Origin: Lunularia cruciata
Taxonomy: Eukaryota; Streptophyta; Marchantiopsida; Lunulariales; Lunulariaceae
DNA: 64,000 bases
Reading direction: 5' to 3'
NCBI GenBank assembly: GCA_948567375.1
Contig: OX419758.1
Location: 45,575,001-45,639,000, forward strand
Made by a program: the position numbers and the translations under genes. Below, one piece after another: positions 23,150 to 35,946 of the stretch. Numbering within the stretch: the first letter of the stretch is position 1; the number at the start of each line of letters is the position of its first letter. The notes under the pieces were generated by a model. It saw nothing but the letters and a program-made list of their open reading frames with translations, ran no database searches and was not told where the DNA came from.

Positions 23150-24384
23150 GGCTAGCACAAGAATAATGATAGTAACACATGCTGCTCCTCTCCATATCTC
23201 CCCATATCTACAAAACCACAATCCCTCACATCCAAACTCACATAAAAAAACAATCTCTCCAAACTCTAAATCTATAAACTCTCGTAACTTTCAATTTCTA
23301 TATCCAAAATTTTCAAACTAAATTTCCATGGAACTTAATCATAAAAACAAAGAAATTAGAAATGAAAATTCCCGAACCATCATTCTCAATGTCAAATGTA
23401 TAATGATCACTCTAAACCCTACAAAAGCTAAAAATCTCCATAACTTTCTACTCCATTCTCCATAATCTTCAATCTAGGTACCAATTGAACTGAAATTGAA
23501 AAATGAAGAGAATAGACTATTCACTTGAATGCTACATGCTAGAGAACCCTCCAAAATTATAGATATTCTCACACATCTCTCCCTTTCCTCTCCCAATCTA
23601 CCGCAGCTCCTTCTCTCCACGAGAGAGCCATCAAAGGGGTAATCTTGATATAGGTGTCACTTCTCCATTAAATACATGCTAAAAACTTGAAGTCACCGCA
23701 CGTGGTCTTGAAGACTTTGAACGGAGGATTGGTGGTTCCAGAAAATATAACTCAAGATATGCTCCAAGTATTGTATGACACACTAAAACATTCAAGAACC
23801 TCACCTTGGTGGCTTGACTGAATCAGATAGACTATTCTAATTTCTTCTAAGTAAATTATGCAATTTTAAATTCAGAAAAGAGACCGTAATCTCAGGACTG
23901 TTTAATGAGAGCCGTTGATTATCATTCATCAGTTGTGGACTTGTTAGCATCTTTGAATCAACTGTTTTAATATTAGAGATCAATTGGCGAACAGTATTGC
24001 GTCCTAATTTTTGGGTAGATTATTTTAAATATGTGCCTATGTATTTTTATTCATTTATCCTTCTAAGCAAAAGTTTAGTGGTCTTCAAAATGTTCTAAGT
24101 ACAGAATAAAAAATGTGCATACTTTCACAATCGTAAAATATCAGCTTCACACATGCATCTTCATATTTAATCCTTCTATAGGGGAATGTTCATTATTGAT
24201 ATATTCATGATACCATATCATAAGGTATCCATATCACGTCCTTTGTTTGCATTTTAGTATAAATCTTGCATGATGTTCATGGAGGAAATCAAAAGGCATT
24301 TATGTTATACTTTATCAATAAAATTATAACGAATTTAGAGTAGCATGTAGAAAATTATCTACATTTAATATAAAATTGATAAAT
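23150..24384. other. AT-rich region at right end of duplication copy 1
   Basis: Pyrimidine-rich stretches with repeated AATCTCTCC/AACTCTAAATC-like words, probably LINE 5' UTR or older repeat DNA. No gene seen. Same as 61765-62999 in copy 2. Homology between the copies ends abruptly at 24384. Confidence 0.5.
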
Positions 24385-25676
24385 GATGTTAGCTTTGTGA
24401 CTACCAACATCCTCCAAGACATTGTAGTTCCACTGTTGCTTTGAGATCAAGAAGTCATCCATCCCCAATTTCTTCCTTGGAGTCTTTGTTGTTGATGGCA
24501 TTGAAGTGCTTGGGTGAGTGCTCCTAGTAGGCATAAGAGTATCTTGGCTAGGAGTAAATCCTTGAGAAGAGTGCACATCCTCTGCAAATCAAGCTCTCTT
24601 CTTCTCTTGTGCCAAAAGATCTAAATTAAGACCCTTGGACTTTGAGCACTCTCTCTTCTCATACTTGCTCTCAACCACATCTAGAGATGCTATCCCCTTA
24701 CTTTTTTGGGATTAGGGGCCACTTGGGTTTCACTATCTCCTTCTTTCCTTCTATTGGCTCATAACCCCTTCTTCCATGGTAAGTGGAATTTGGGCAATTC
24801 CTTTAGATGTGACCTCTTCCTCCACAATCATGACAATTTCTCTCATTGAAATTGTTGGTGGGTTGGCATCCTCTATATGGATACCTTTTATTACTCCTAG
24901 ACCCTCTCCCCACATTCTGATCCACCTCTCTCTTCTTCCATAGTTGCACCACATTGATCTTGAGATCTGCAAGTTATTTTGTGATGGTTTAAAGTGGATC
25001 CTTTGGTGGAGGTGCAAGAACTGGAGCAACTACTACTTGTGGTGCAACCCTTGCCACCAAATTATAAGAAATTATAGCATACATGTGACCTTGAGGAGGA
25101 TGCACAATCTCTTTTCACCACCAAATCATTCTCATCTCCTTTCAAACTCTACTCCATACGAATTGTAATCTTGAGAGCTTCAATCTTGGAAGAAGGTTTC
25201 TCATATCTCACCTTGCTTCTGATTTGTGGTCTCAACCCTCTCACAAAATTCTTGGTGAACATAGCTCCTATGTCAATCATAGTAGTCTCCATATCATCCC
25301 CACCCTTCCTCAACACTATGCAAAATATGGACTCTAACTTTTCTACTCTTTCCACATAGACTCTCACTTTTTCTCCATCTCCTTGCTTGAGAAAGGTAAC
25401 CTCACCCATCAATCTCTCATAACTCTCATTTGGAAGAAATTTCTCAATGAATGCTAAAGTCAAACTTTCTTAAGACTCTTCTTGCACATCTCTCCTCTCT
25501 CTCTTTTGGTATTTTGATTCATACCATGTAAATGCTACATCCTCAAAGAAATCTGGTCCAAAGGCCCACTTATTCTTCTTCTTCTCATAGTTTCTTGTGC
25601 AAGTTCTCTTGAAATTTCTCACAAAGGCCTCCACATCTTCTCCATCCTTGCCAAAGAAAACTAAAAGTTTCTCCAT
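24385..25676 (-). mobile_element. Truncated Ty3/gypsy-like gag remnant
   Basis: Minus-strand gag pieces: a frame from 25676 (EDVEAFVRNFKR, FEDVAFTWYES) continues after a frameshift at about 25465 (YERLMGEVTFLKQGDGEKVRVYV, FVRGLRPQIRSKV). A CCHC zinc knuckle follows near 24793-24835 (NCHDCGGRGHI, stop codon, RNCPN), then a Ser/Thr/Pro-rich tail. The reading ends exactly where duplication homology starts (24384), so protease, RT and integrase are missing. Dead. Confidence 0.7.
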
Positions 25677-27950
25677 CTTAACCCCTCACTATCTTTCTTT
25701 TCTCTCAATTTTTCTTTTTCTCTTTTCTTTTCTCTCACTCTATAACTAATATAGTATGTACATAACTAAAAAAATTTGAGATTAATCCACCCTAGGGAAT
25801 ACATAAGGTTCAGGTTACTCCAAGATTCCTATAGCAACATAAAATCCTAAAGTGTATATTAATTGAATTCGCATGGATAGTTTATCCATAAGTTGAAAGA
25901 TTATCTCCATCATTAATCTTGAGAACTAGCTAATGAAGGTGGTAGTATTTATGTAGCTTTATTAAGACTCTCTCTAATATCCTTCATCAAAGTCTCCAAA
26001 AGTGCTTTTACTCCATTACACTCATATCCTTTTGGAAGTCCTTCCACTCCACAAACCTCACATAAATCCTTGGTCTTAGATCTTCTCCCTCCCAATCTTG
26101 GTGAAGAAGGTCCAACATGCAAACCCAAGTCAAGTAAGCCTCTCCTTTCATTCAATCTCTTGCTCTCAAAAGTCAATAGATATGAAATTGCTTTATGTAC
26201 CTTCTCTCCACATAGAAAGCGCTTAGACTCACCATTTCTTACAAGTGGTGTAGGTTTTTGGATCCTCTCAACACTCTCTTCAAACCCTATTCTAAACTCC
26301 CTTTTTTTCAAATCCACCCCTACAATCACCTCAAACTCTTGGTGAACCTTTCATAACTTCAATTTCCACTCTTGGTGACCCTCAATGTTCCCAAGATGAG
26401 TCTAAACACTCAAACATGATTTTTGTTGCTCTCACACTCCTCATGCATGAAATCTAAACTCTACAAAATTGACTCTTCATCACAATATCACTCAAATCTC
26501 TCAATTGGTATGTGACAATTATCCAAAATTTTGTACACTTCATCACAACTCAACAGTTTCCCTTCATGGAAAACTTTAGATCTTCTCATCAAGCCATTTA
26601 GCCTAGGCAATTATCTATTCAGCACATATATTTCAGATTTTGTCTAAAAACCACCCCCCTCACTTTAAAAACTCATACTCATTGCACAAGAATAATCTCT
26701 CTCTACTTTTTGTGTCAAAAGGTAGGATATAGTGCATTGAATTTTCTTTGAAAATTTCAAAACAATACATTAAAAATTGAAGAAATGGTAAACTCTATAC
26801 AATTTTCCAAAGAGCATGCAGTTATGAGAGCAGTTTACCCTGTCAACTTTCAAAACTTTTAGCTTAGTGCGCATAGTAGTCTCACAAGAATTTCATGTGT
26901 GCTAACTCAAAGTAACCCAAGTTATTGTGTGTAAAAATTTTAAGTCTAGATCTCAAATTTGAGATTTTATCCAAAATCACCATAATCTCCAAAATCTGCA
27001 ATCCACCTCACACAATCTCTCCAAATATTCTCATGTGTACAAGATGTAAAAAATCACCTCAAAATTATCATAATGAACTACAAGGTATAAAAATAGGTCT
27101 TGGTTCTCGAACATAAGCTCAACTCTCTCCTCCACTCATGTTCTCTCCAAGTGAGCTCTCATAGCCTCCTTTTGTCTAATGTAGAATTGAATGCAGAACA
27201 TTATTTGTCTTCTAGAGAGAGCCCAACAATGGAACCAAAAATGTTAGCCGGCTTGTCTCTCAAGCAGGATGAACCTCTGATGGATATTATGGTAGCGTAC
27301 CATAGACTAAGAAGGCAAGGAGCCCCAACTCCATCATACTACTCCAAGGCTAACACTACAAGACTCAAGATATTGTTCACTAAAGAACTCAATGAGAGAG
27401 AGATAATTGCAAACGAAAGGATGTTGAGTACCTCATCACCCCTTGTTTATATACTTATGAAATAGTTACGCACCAAAGTTACTAATTACTGGAATAATTC
27501 AAATTACTAGGCTAAAAGTCAAGTAAAGTCAAAAAATATAAAGAAATATCTATCCACATGGGCATATTCCACTAAGCATGTGATCTTATCTTGACCCAAC
27601 CATCAAGTCAAGGATTCCTTCACATGGGCTATTTTTGATTATAGAAGAATCCAAAACAAAAGACTTGCGGGCCCAAGAGTTTTCAACTCTTTCCTCAAAG
27701 TCAAACACCTAGGAATAATACCAAGTCAATACCAAAAGCACCAAAATAATGATGCTTATTTTCTTTATTACCTCTAAAGTAAAGTCCACACTATCTTAGC
27801 TATGACTGATTTTAGTTAATCATGGATAATGTAGAACCATCATTTATCTTTATATAAATAATATCTCTTAGATATTTATAATACCAAGCTAAATATTACA
27901 ATATCACACATATGCACAAATAGGTGTTACAGACCATCAACACCCAATTT
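25677..27950. other. Repeat-derived DNA upstream of gag remnant
   Basis: AT- and pyrimidine-rich. A 126-codon minus-strand frame at 25949-26329 (starting MIVGVDLKKREFR, with CEVCGVEGL) is unrecognised; it may belong to the retroelement 5' region. A 121-codon plus frame (27100-27465) also has no domain. No gene I can support. Confidence 0.45.
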
Positions 27951-28705
27951 TTGGAGGATGCACACTTTATTATTCATTTGGTGGGGGTGGTTTTACAAAT
28001 GATCAAGTTCATGCTTCCCCAATGTCAGAAGGAGTGCCCCAACATTGTAGATTATACTATCTTGGTGCAAAATATATACAAGTAGATTTACAACAAGAAA
28101 GAGAGGGAAGACAAGCTACAAGAGGAAGTGCCTAAGGCTTAAGATATTCAAAGATGAGGCCAAGAAGGTGAACTCTTTGATAGAGATAGAGTTGTTCAAG
28201 GTAAGAAGACAAAATGCTTCATTTGTCTCTTTGTAGAAAGAGCAAGATAAGGAAGTGGGATGAGTGGAGTTCAAATTAGCGAAGCGGTGGATGGAGGAGA
28301 TGAAGGAATACAACTCAACTACAAAGATCAGCTGAGAGCACAAATGAAGAAGTGGAGAGTCTATGCCTCATAATGAATGATACCAAGATTTGATTTGCTT
28401 CCTTGGACATTCAAATGGCCGAGTATCAAAAGGAGGTAGCCTTACAATTGGAAACTCAAGCAAAGGAGCTCCAAGAAGCAAACGAAGAAAGAAAGAGGAA
28501 GAAAGAGATAGAATACAAGAGACCATGAAAGAGTACTTTAGAGTGAAGTCTCCGCGACATAGAGGAGTCCAAGTAGTAGAGCATGAGGCAAGCAAAGGAA
28601 GTACGAGACCAATTCGTGGAGATGCTTAAAGAAGAAGCTGACGGCCAAGCACTCAAGAACTGTATTCAAATACACACTTTGTGGAAAAACGGACACTTCC
28701 TTAAC
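27951..28705 (+). pseudogene. Decayed coiled-coil-like coding remnant
   Basis: The plus strand shows coding-like composition broken by stops, with a Lys/Glu/Gln-rich heptad-like run near 28410-28520 (EYQKEVALQLETQ, KELQEANEERKRK). It sits directly before an LTR-like promoter and is probably mobile-element derived. I cannot assign a family. Confidence 0.35.
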
Positions 28706-29100
28706 ACTTGTCAGAAGCTTAATTAGGCACTTATGATCTTAATTGTTGGTAGTGGAGTAATGAGGATAGGCGAAGCTTAATTAGGTAGTTATGATATGAT
28801 AGGATAAGATCTTAATTATTTGCAGCAGAGTAGTTAGGATAGCAAGGAACCCACTTAACCATATAGACCCTTTGGGCGAAGTAGCAAAGTTAGTTTAATT
28901 AGGTAGTTATGATGGGATAAGAGAAGGATTAAGATCTTAATTGTTTGCAGTGGAGTAGTTAGGATAGGCAATGAACCCACTTAACCAGTTCATGGACCCT
29001 TTGGGGTGAAGCAGCATAAATAGGAAACTGTATATAAAGCTTTAGTGGGATAATCGTAGAGTACACTTGTCCATTATTCTGACGTCTATTCTGATTAATC
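28706..29100 (+). repeat. LTR-like promoter with tandem repeats and TATA box
   Basis: A unit of roughly 110-120 bp containing TTAATTAGGTAGTTATGAT, AAGATCTTAATT, GTAGTTAGGATAG and GAACCCACTTAACCA occurs at about 28780-28890 and 28898-29015, with a partial, more diverged unit at 28720-28775. It is followed by TATATAAAG (about 29030). This looks like a retroelement U3 with enhancer repeats. The exact LTR ends were not found. Confidence 0.55.
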
Positions 29101-30920
29101 TATATCCATCTAGTTTCCATGACAATGAATAGCCTTGCACAAGTAAGAATATAGTGTTCGAATCCTAGGAACAGGAACTGCACGGCTCATCCGGCCGATA
29201 GTTCTTTCGTTTCGCTACGAGAACTGATCTTAGTAATTTCGCTGCGCGCGGAGGAGTCGGGTCTCATCCACTCTCCTCGTGTTCCACCTGGAACTCTTAC
29301 CCCTCCTCACATCCATCCTCGTGGATCCGAGCTTGTATTCGTGCTCGAAGGTACCGTTGATATCGGATTCGTGTATACTAGCAACAAACTAAGCACTCAA
29401 ACTCGAAACTCGAAACTCGAAACTCTCAACTCTTGGTCGTACCGAGAAGTTTGATGCATTTTCAGAGCAACAGAGATTGAGAATTGAAACCGGTGAAACT
29501 CTCGATTCATTCATCAGCTCCAATCCGGGCTCGTAAGGCTTTCAATCACACTATTTGGATCGGGTATGGGTATGGGAGGTGAAATCAAGAAATCCTTTGT
29601 AGAGGCAGAAAATACCATTGATCAGCTTCAGAAGGCCCAAGAAATTAGATCTCCCAGGCCCGAGTACTAGAATTTCAGAGCTAAGGAATATGGCTATATG
29701 TTAGCTGCAGTGACAATATTTAACAGTACTATGCCTCGTATCGCTAGTTTTAATCGAATCATGATCAAGCTTGTACTAACGCGAGACTCTTTTGTCGTTG
29801 ACGTATTGATCGTGAAAGTGAAGAGTTCTATTGATTCGTTAATCTCGTTGTAGGTAGCTCTGTTCCGAAGTTGGTTGTCGCTGGAATCAAATTCAACAAG
29901 TAGTGATTCGCATAATAAATTGATCCATGATTTATTCGAAGTCTACATAAACTTATTTTGTGGCAGTAAATCTACCTGGTGCTGTTGGAGACTACAGCTG
30001 CAGTATAAAGCTTGATTTTCATGAGGGAGGAAGAACCGATTGTTTGTTCGAATGGGAAAGAAGAAAAAGGAATCGATAATTATCCGAATCGGAGGCCACT
30101 GTTGCGGAAGAATAAAATTGGTGACTCTTGGTCCGGTCTTTACAAAGTAAGGAGAGGCAGCTTAAGAAGAGAAGATTTGACATCGGAGAAGAGAAGAGAA
30201 CAGTACAGTGAGAGTAGCAGTTGACTGGTGTGAAGATATGAAGGAAGAGGAGAAGAAGGTCATGCAGCAGAGTAATAGACGTAGATGAGAGTAGTATTTT
30301 AAGTGGAGAGGGAGAGGTGTTAGGTGTGGAAGAGGGAAGGTGAGAGCCGTGGGGACTGTGGTACAAGAGAGAGCGGAGAGAGGCATATCTTCCGGGGGAT
30401 TCGTCGTGATTTGTTTTGTTTGGAGCATGTGGTAGTAAGTAATCTAAGTACTCGAGGAAGAGGATTATCGTGTTTGTTTGTGCTGTGTTTGGATTTTTCA
30501 GCGAAGGGATTTATCTAGAGAAATCTCTGGAGGAGGCGGCACTCGATTCAAAGAAAGTATAGAACCCTCATGGGATCCAGAGAGTTCAAGCCAACAACAC
30601 CAAGCTTCATCTGGGGAGAAGGAACACGAGATCCAGTGGTCGGGTTCTCTTGGGGGAAAGATATTTTGGTACTTGCGCAGTCCTGGAATGCTAGGTAGAT
30701 GAACTGGCCCATGTTCTGAGAGATAGAGAGATGTACAAAGTCAGAAGATAGAGAGTCAACTGTACGCTCAAAACCGGAGGGGGGAACAACTTGCCTCATT
30801 TGAACGTGTCACACTTATTGATTGATACCAAGTCCCGAGTTGGAGGAGAAACATTGCAAGCGAGGTTCTGGGGAGTAGCAAGGAGGAGCAACTCTCAACC
30901 CCAGAAAGTCATCAAAACCG
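29101..30920 (+). other. Region upstream of PEPC
   Basis: GC content rises after 29150. A CGAAACTC microrepeat (three units) lies at about 29401-29424. Purine-rich DNA runs from 30010 to 30560. This could be PEPC promoter and 5' leader, possibly with a leader intron, or the end of the LTR-like element. An in-frame stop (TAG at 30876-30878) lies 42 bases before the PEPC ATG. Confidence 0.4.
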
Positions 30921-33872
30921 ATGACGAATCAAGGTCCAAGCAGTCACTCTAGATCTCAGTCATTTGAGAAGATGGCTTCGATAGACGCACAGATGCGTCT
31001 TCTCGCTCCAAGAAAAGTATCTGAAGATGATAAGTTGATTGAGTACGATGCTCTTCTACTCGACCGATTCCTTGACATTCTGCAGGACCTTCACGGAGAG
31101 GATATCAAAGATACTGTCCAAAACTGCTACGAGTTGGCTGGACAGTACGGAGAGACTGAAGGGAAGGCAGAATTGAAGAAACTAGCCGAGCTGAAGGATG
31201 TCCTCAACTCTCTTGACCCGGGTGATTCAATCGTCGTAGCTAGTTCCTTTTCTCACATGCTCAATCTGAGTAATCTTGCGGAAGAAGTCCAGATTGCTAA
31301 CCGTCGAAGAGCCAATCAGAAGAAAGGTGACCTAACAGACGAGAACAGCGCCCTCACAGAATCCGACATTGAAGAAACTTTCGACAGACTTGTTCATCAG
31401 CTCGGCAAGTCTCCCATCGAGATTTTTGAGGCCCTGAAAAGTCAAACAGTCGACCTTGTCCTCACTGCCCACCCCACCCAGTCTGTTCGCCGCTCGTTGC
31501 TGCAGAAATATTCTCACATTCGAGACTGCCTTTCCCAACTCTACAAGAAGGACATCTCGAACTATGACAAGCAGGAAATAGATGAGTCCCTTCAAAGAGA
31601 GATTCAAGCCGCTTTCAGAACAGACGAAATTCGCCGAACTCCGCCCACTCCCCAAGATGAAATGCGTGCAGGTATGAGCTACTTCCACGAGACCATATGG
31701 AAGGGCTTGCCCTCATTTTTACATCGGGTAGACACTGCACTCAAGTCCATCGGTATTGATCAACGTTTACCATACAACGTACCTCTCATTCAATTTTCTT
31801 CATGGATGGGAGGCGATCGAGATGGAAACCCACGAGTTACCCCAGAGGTTACGAGAGACGTGTGTCTGTTGGCTCGGTTAATGGCGTCGAACTTGTATTT
31901 TGCACAGATGGAAGACTTGATTTTTGAGATTTCTATGTGGCGATGCACTGATGAACTCAAAGCTAGAGCCATACAATTGGAGGCAATCAAGAAGAAGGAT
32001 GCCAAACATTACATTGAATTTTGGAAGCCAATCCCAGCGAGTGAGCCATTTCGGGTGATTTTAGGAGAGGTCCGGGATCGATTGTACAACACCCGAGAAA
32101 GAATGAGGCAGACTCTGTCAACCGGGGGGTCAGACATCTCAGAGGAAGACACCTACACGAATGCAGATCAAATTTTGGAGCCATTAGAGTTATGTTACCG
32201 ATCTTTGTGTGAGACTGGAGACCAGAACATAGCTGACGGCAGTCTACTGGACTTCATGCGACAAGTCTCATGCTTCGGATTATCCCTGGTGAAACTTGAT
32301 ATTCGACAAGAGTCGGAACGACATTCAGATGTTCTGAACTCCATTACCACTCATTTGGGGATAGGTGCGTACCAGGAATGGTCCGAGGAGAAGAGGCAAG
32401 AATGGCTTTTGGCGGAGCTCAAAGGCAGGCGCCCACTTTTGGGCTCGGATGTACCCCAAACCGATGAGGTTCGCGAGGTTCTGGACACCTTCAAAGTGAT
32501 CGCGGAATTGCCCCCGGACTCGTTTGGAGCATATGTTATTTCGATGGCGACGTCACCTTCTGATGTACTAGCTGTGGAGCTCTTACAACGGGAATGCAAG
32601 GTACTGACCCCATTGCGTGTTGTGCCACTCTTCGAGCGACTGGATGATCTTGAAGCAGCTCCAGCCTCACTCCGACGTCTCTTCTCCATCGACTGGTATT
32701 TGAACAGGATCAATGGCAAGCAGGAAGTCATGATCGGGTACTCTGACTCAGGAAAGGATGCGGGAAGGCTGGCTGCAGCATGGGCTATGTTCAAGTGTCA
32801 AGAGGATCTGGTCAAGGTGGCCAAGCAGTATGGGATCAAACTGACCATGTTTCATGGCCGTGGAGGAACTGTCGGTCGTGGCGGAGGTCCCACCCACTTG
32901 GCTATCCTCTCGCAGCCTCCGGACACTATTCACGGTTCTCTGCGGGTCACAATACAAGGTGAAGTGATCGAACAATCTTTCGGCGAAGAGCATTTGTGCT
33001 TCCGCACCTTACAGCGTTTCACTGCGGCTACATTGGAACACGGCATGCACCCTCCCATTGCACCCAAGCCTGAATGGCGCGAACTCATGGACGAAATCTC
33101 GAAAGTGTCAACTGAGGAGTATAGGTCCATTGTCTTCAAGCACCCCCAATTTGTGCATTATTTCAGAGCAGCAACCCCAGAGACAGAGTATGGGCGGATG
33201 AACATCGGAAGTCGTCCAGCAAAGAGGAAACCAAGTGGAGGAATTGAAAGTCTGCGAGCCATTCCGTGGATTTTTGCTTGGACTCAAACCCGGTTTCATC
33301 TTCCGGTCTGGCTAGGATTTGGTGGAGCATTTAAGGCTGCCATCCAGAAGAGCAATAAGAACGTTGTTCTACTTCGTCAAATGTACAATGAGTGGCCCTT
33401 CTTCCGAGTTACCATCGATCTGATTGAGATGGTATTCGCAAAGGGAGATCCTCGCATAGCTGCACTGTACGATGAACTCCTTGTCGCCGAAGAGCTGCAA
33501 CCATTAGGTGAGAAGCTGAGACTAATGTACACTGAAACCCGAGAACTTCTATTGAAGGTCGCTGGCCATGAAGATGTGCTTGCAGGTAATCCAACTCTAA
33601 AGCAACGGTTAAGATTGAGAGAACCATATATCACCACCCTGAATGTCCAACAAGCGCTCACTTTGAGGAAGATCCGGCACGAGAGTCTCCAGTCTACTGC
33701 CCCTGAAACTCCTAAGAAAGGTTTCCCTGGGACTCCCAAGAGAGAGAACTCAATGAAACAATCTTCTGAGCTAGTGGGACTCAACACTACCAATGAGTAC
33801 CCGCCTGGACTAGAGGATACCCTGATCATCACAATGAAGGGAATTGCAGCAGGCATGCAGAACACCGGTTAG
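30921..33872 (+). CDS. PPC: Phosphoenolpyruvate carboxylase, plant type, single uninterrupted frame
   Basis: Cytosolic enzyme that carboxylates PEP with bicarbonate to oxaloacetate and phosphate (anaplerotic). 983 residues, slightly longer than the usual 960-970 because of a short N-terminal extension. Ser20 sits in the regulatory phosphorylation motif [11 protein letters not shown]. Catalytic motifs: [13 protein letters not shown] (H184), [11 protein letters not shown] (K612), [16 protein letters not shown] (from F644), and the C-terminal QNTG. The residue that is Ser in C4 enzymes is Ala786 (WIFAWTQTR), and the malate-sensitivity position is Arg896 (LKQRLRLRE), so it is C3-like. Plant PEPC genes normally have about ten exons, yet this frame has no intron, so it may be a retrogene or a lineage with lost introns. 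All key residues are intact. No second copy is seen in the window. Confidence 0.97.
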   Translation: MTNQGPSSHSRSQSFEKMASIDAQMRLLAPRKVSEDDKLIEYDALLLDRFLDILQDLHGEDIKDTVQNCYELAGQYGETEGKAELKKLAELKDVLNSLDPGDSIVVASSFSHMLNLSNLAEEVQIANRRRANQKKGDLTDENSALTESDIEETFDRLVHQLGKSPIEIFEALKSQTVDLVLTAHPTQSVRRSLLQKYSHIRDCLSQLYKKDISNYDKQEIDESLQREIQAAFRTDEIRRTPPTPQDEMRAGMSYFHETIWKGLPSFLHRVDTALKSIGIDQRLPYNVPLIQFSSWMGGDRDGNPRVTPEVTRDVCLLARLMASNLYFAQMEDLIFEISMWRCTDELKARAIQLEAIKKKDAKHYIEFWKPIPASEPFRVILGEVRDRLYNTRERMRQTLSTGGSDISEEDTYTNADQILEPLELCYRSLCETGDQNIADGSLLDFMRQVSCFGLSLVKLDIRQESERHSDVLNSITTHLGIGAYQEWSEEKRQEWLLAELKGRRPLLGSDVPQTDEVREVLDTFKVIAELPPDSFGAYVISMATSPSDVLAVELLQRECKVLTPLRVVPLFERLDDLEAAPASLRRLFSIDWYLNRINGKQEVMIGYSDSGKDAGRLAAAWAMFKCQEDLVKVAKQYGIKLTMFHGRGGTVGRGGGPTHLAILSQPPDTIHGSLRVTIQGEVIEQSFGEEHLCFRTLQRFTAATLEHGMHPPIAPKPEWRELMDEISKVSTEEYRSIVFKHPQFVHYFRAATPETEYGRMNIGSRPAKRKPSGGIESLRAIPWIFAWTQTRFHLPVWLGFGGAFKAAIQKSNKNVVLLRQMYNEWPFFRVTIDLIEMVFAKGDPRIAALYDELLVAEELQPLGEKLRLMYTETRELLLKVAGHEDVLAGNPTLKQRLRLREPYITTLNVQQALTLRKIRHESLQSTAPETPKKGFPGTPKRENSMKQSSELVGLNTTNEYPPGLEDTLIITMKGIAAGMQNTG

Positions 33873-35946
33873 AATCAGACCTCCACTCTATCGACACCGA
33901 TTTTGAGAGAATAAAGTAGCCCATCGATGGAGTTGGATTAGGATAGATGGTCTTAACCCCGCGATAATTTTGGTACGTTTCGGAGTGACCAAATTCGGAG
34001 CAGATCATGAATTTTTCTTGCAGTACAAACTTAGGAAAGAAACATGACTCAGAGAATTCCATCAGGATAGTCAATTAGGTACAAGTTGATATTGGCAGAT
34101 GGGCGAAATCAAGGTATGCGGATTCACAATATTGCTGTGGAACAATTACAGCAATAATTGTATTACTCCATGATATGGACCAGAAGTATACACTTCTGGT
34201 GTCTATATTCAACTAGTCTTTCCCATTTTGTGTATAATGTGTTGGATGTGTAATGGTTGGAGTAATTGTGTAATGATCGACGGATATGTGCATTGCAAAG
34301 ATACAAATAATTTATTTGTATCTTCACATATTCTATGCTCTAGTCATAAGTGGATTGAACCTTTATTTTTTAAGAGAAGCACCTTAGATTATGTTTTTGA
34401 AGCGTTGTGAGTGGAAGTTGCATGCTGTCTTTTTCTTTCTACGCGATCGCCTCTCTCTCTCTCTTTCTTTCTTACAAGTAATCAGTGTTTATTCTAGATC
34501 TGGTGGAAAGCTACATTGTGTAACGCAATCACTCTATCTTCTTACACTAGTTCCACGAGCCAAGAAAAGGACGAGCATAATATAATTAGTCACAATCACT
34601 GAGACTAATTTCTACTAAACACTGTTGACCCAATATAAACTCGCTCAGATTCTATGTACATGTGCGTACAGAATCTTTTATGAAGAGAGTGGAGATTAAT
34701 TTCCTTCCTACCAATCAAAAACCTTTAAGGCACTGCGTACAAATTGACGAATTTACCGTAAAACGTTGAGCTCCACGTAGTAAAGAATAAAAGTGGACAG
34801 TTTCGGGCACGTAATATGCTAGATGCCTAGTCTAAATATCTTTATTACAATTAGAATGTGTAGAAATCAAACTTCTCGGTCAGGAGTTGAAGACATCGAA
34901 TGTCATATACCAGGGTGTAAGGACCGCGTTAAAACGTTAACAGGGAGAAACATTGTTCAATTCGGCTGGAGTTTGCTGGAATTGCTATCATAGCTTTATG
35001 TTTAAGTGCTATGTACAAGCCTGACAAGCTGTAATTTGCATGTCACCCTAGTGGTTGGCCCCTTCATGAAGCGGCATTTGAATGCGCGAAATACAGTACA
35101 CCGCTAGATTTGCGTGAAGACACGTTAAAATTTCTCGTTGACATCAGCAAGCTGCATTTGACGGGATCACACTCTTTCCCATACGATAGATGCACTTGTT
35201 TCGCTCAGACGTTACAAAGGTTCTTAATTTGGCACAATCGTTCAGAAGACAGGATACTTAGTCTGGATGGATGCAGACTAGCATCAGATTATCCGGAGCA
35301 GGAGATTGAAAATCGAAGGATGTGTCGAGAGATATCAATCATCCTTCTAGTGGGCATTTCAGCTTTTACCCAGGACGAAACGAGATGCTCAATTGCCGGG
35401 ATAAGAATTTGTCAAACTATCTTATCCGCACTGATATCGACCGATGCGTGGAGAAAGCTTACAATTCAATTCTCACAATGAGGTGACCTCGCGTCTAAGT
35501 TGTGAAGTCACTACTGGGACTGGGGCGGGCCCGGGACCTAGCAGGTTAATCCTTTCCAAACTGGGGGTACATGGATTTATGATCATGATCGAGAAGAACC
35601 TTAATTTAGAGTCAATGTACGTTATGCACTGTGTACAGGCTGTGGCTCCGTTATCAGACTAGTGTATTGACCCGTATACGTAAGTTGACAACTTGCATCG
35701 GATTACGAGAATTACGACATCTCGGGGATATCTGTGTGAAATATCCACAAGGTGAAGGCTTATATCGCAGCGCTCGCCTTGTCTGAAACTGGGAAGGCCT
35801 AAACCGATGCTGGGTTTTATGTGCAGAAAGGAAAAAAGCAGCAGCTTGGTACTTCCTGGATTAACCCGCATTTCTAATCCACAGGCAGTCCTAGGAACTA
35901 TCAAAGTAGTTTCTCTTTCAGCGGCATTGATTGATTTACAGTTGTA
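33873..35946. other. Intergenic region between PEPC and kinase copy 2
   Basis: PEPC 3' flank, a CT microsatellite (34451-34472), and a 123-codon plus frame at 35110-35481 without recognisable motif. No gene I can support. The kinase promoter must lie toward its right end. Confidence 0.5.
33910..33915 (+). terminator. Possible polyadenylation signal of PEPC
   Basis: AATAAA 38 bases after the stop codon. Plant signals are degenerate, so this is only a candidate; other AT-rich sites follow around 34150. Confidence 0.3.

Larger units (their letters stand above)
1..24384. repeat. Segmental duplication, copy 1 (left end outside window)
   Basis: This stretch is nearly identical, in the same orientation, to 37859-62999. 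The offset is 37858 at the left edge and drifts through indels to 38615 at the right end. Homology stops after position 24384, where both copies share AAAT and then diverge. It contains the kinase gene (lacking its 5' exons, which fall left of the window), copia remnant, PR-1, HMT pseudogene, TIR element and LINE remnant. Copy-specific changes include a 987 bp deletion in HMT and a 437 bp solo LTR insertion. The very low divergence, even in dead transposons, argues for a young duplication. Confidence 0.97.

Noticed and set aside
27100-27465. 121-codon plus frame as a gene
   Set aside because: Low-complexity, repeat-like setting with no recognisable domain.
29155-29180. tRNA T-arm-like GTTCGAATCC
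   Set aside because: No acceptor, D or anticodon arms can be folded upstream, so a chance match.
31332-33865. Several long minus-strand frames opposite PEPC (for example 33377-33865)
   Set aside because: They are antisense shadows of the highly coding PEPC strand without motifs.
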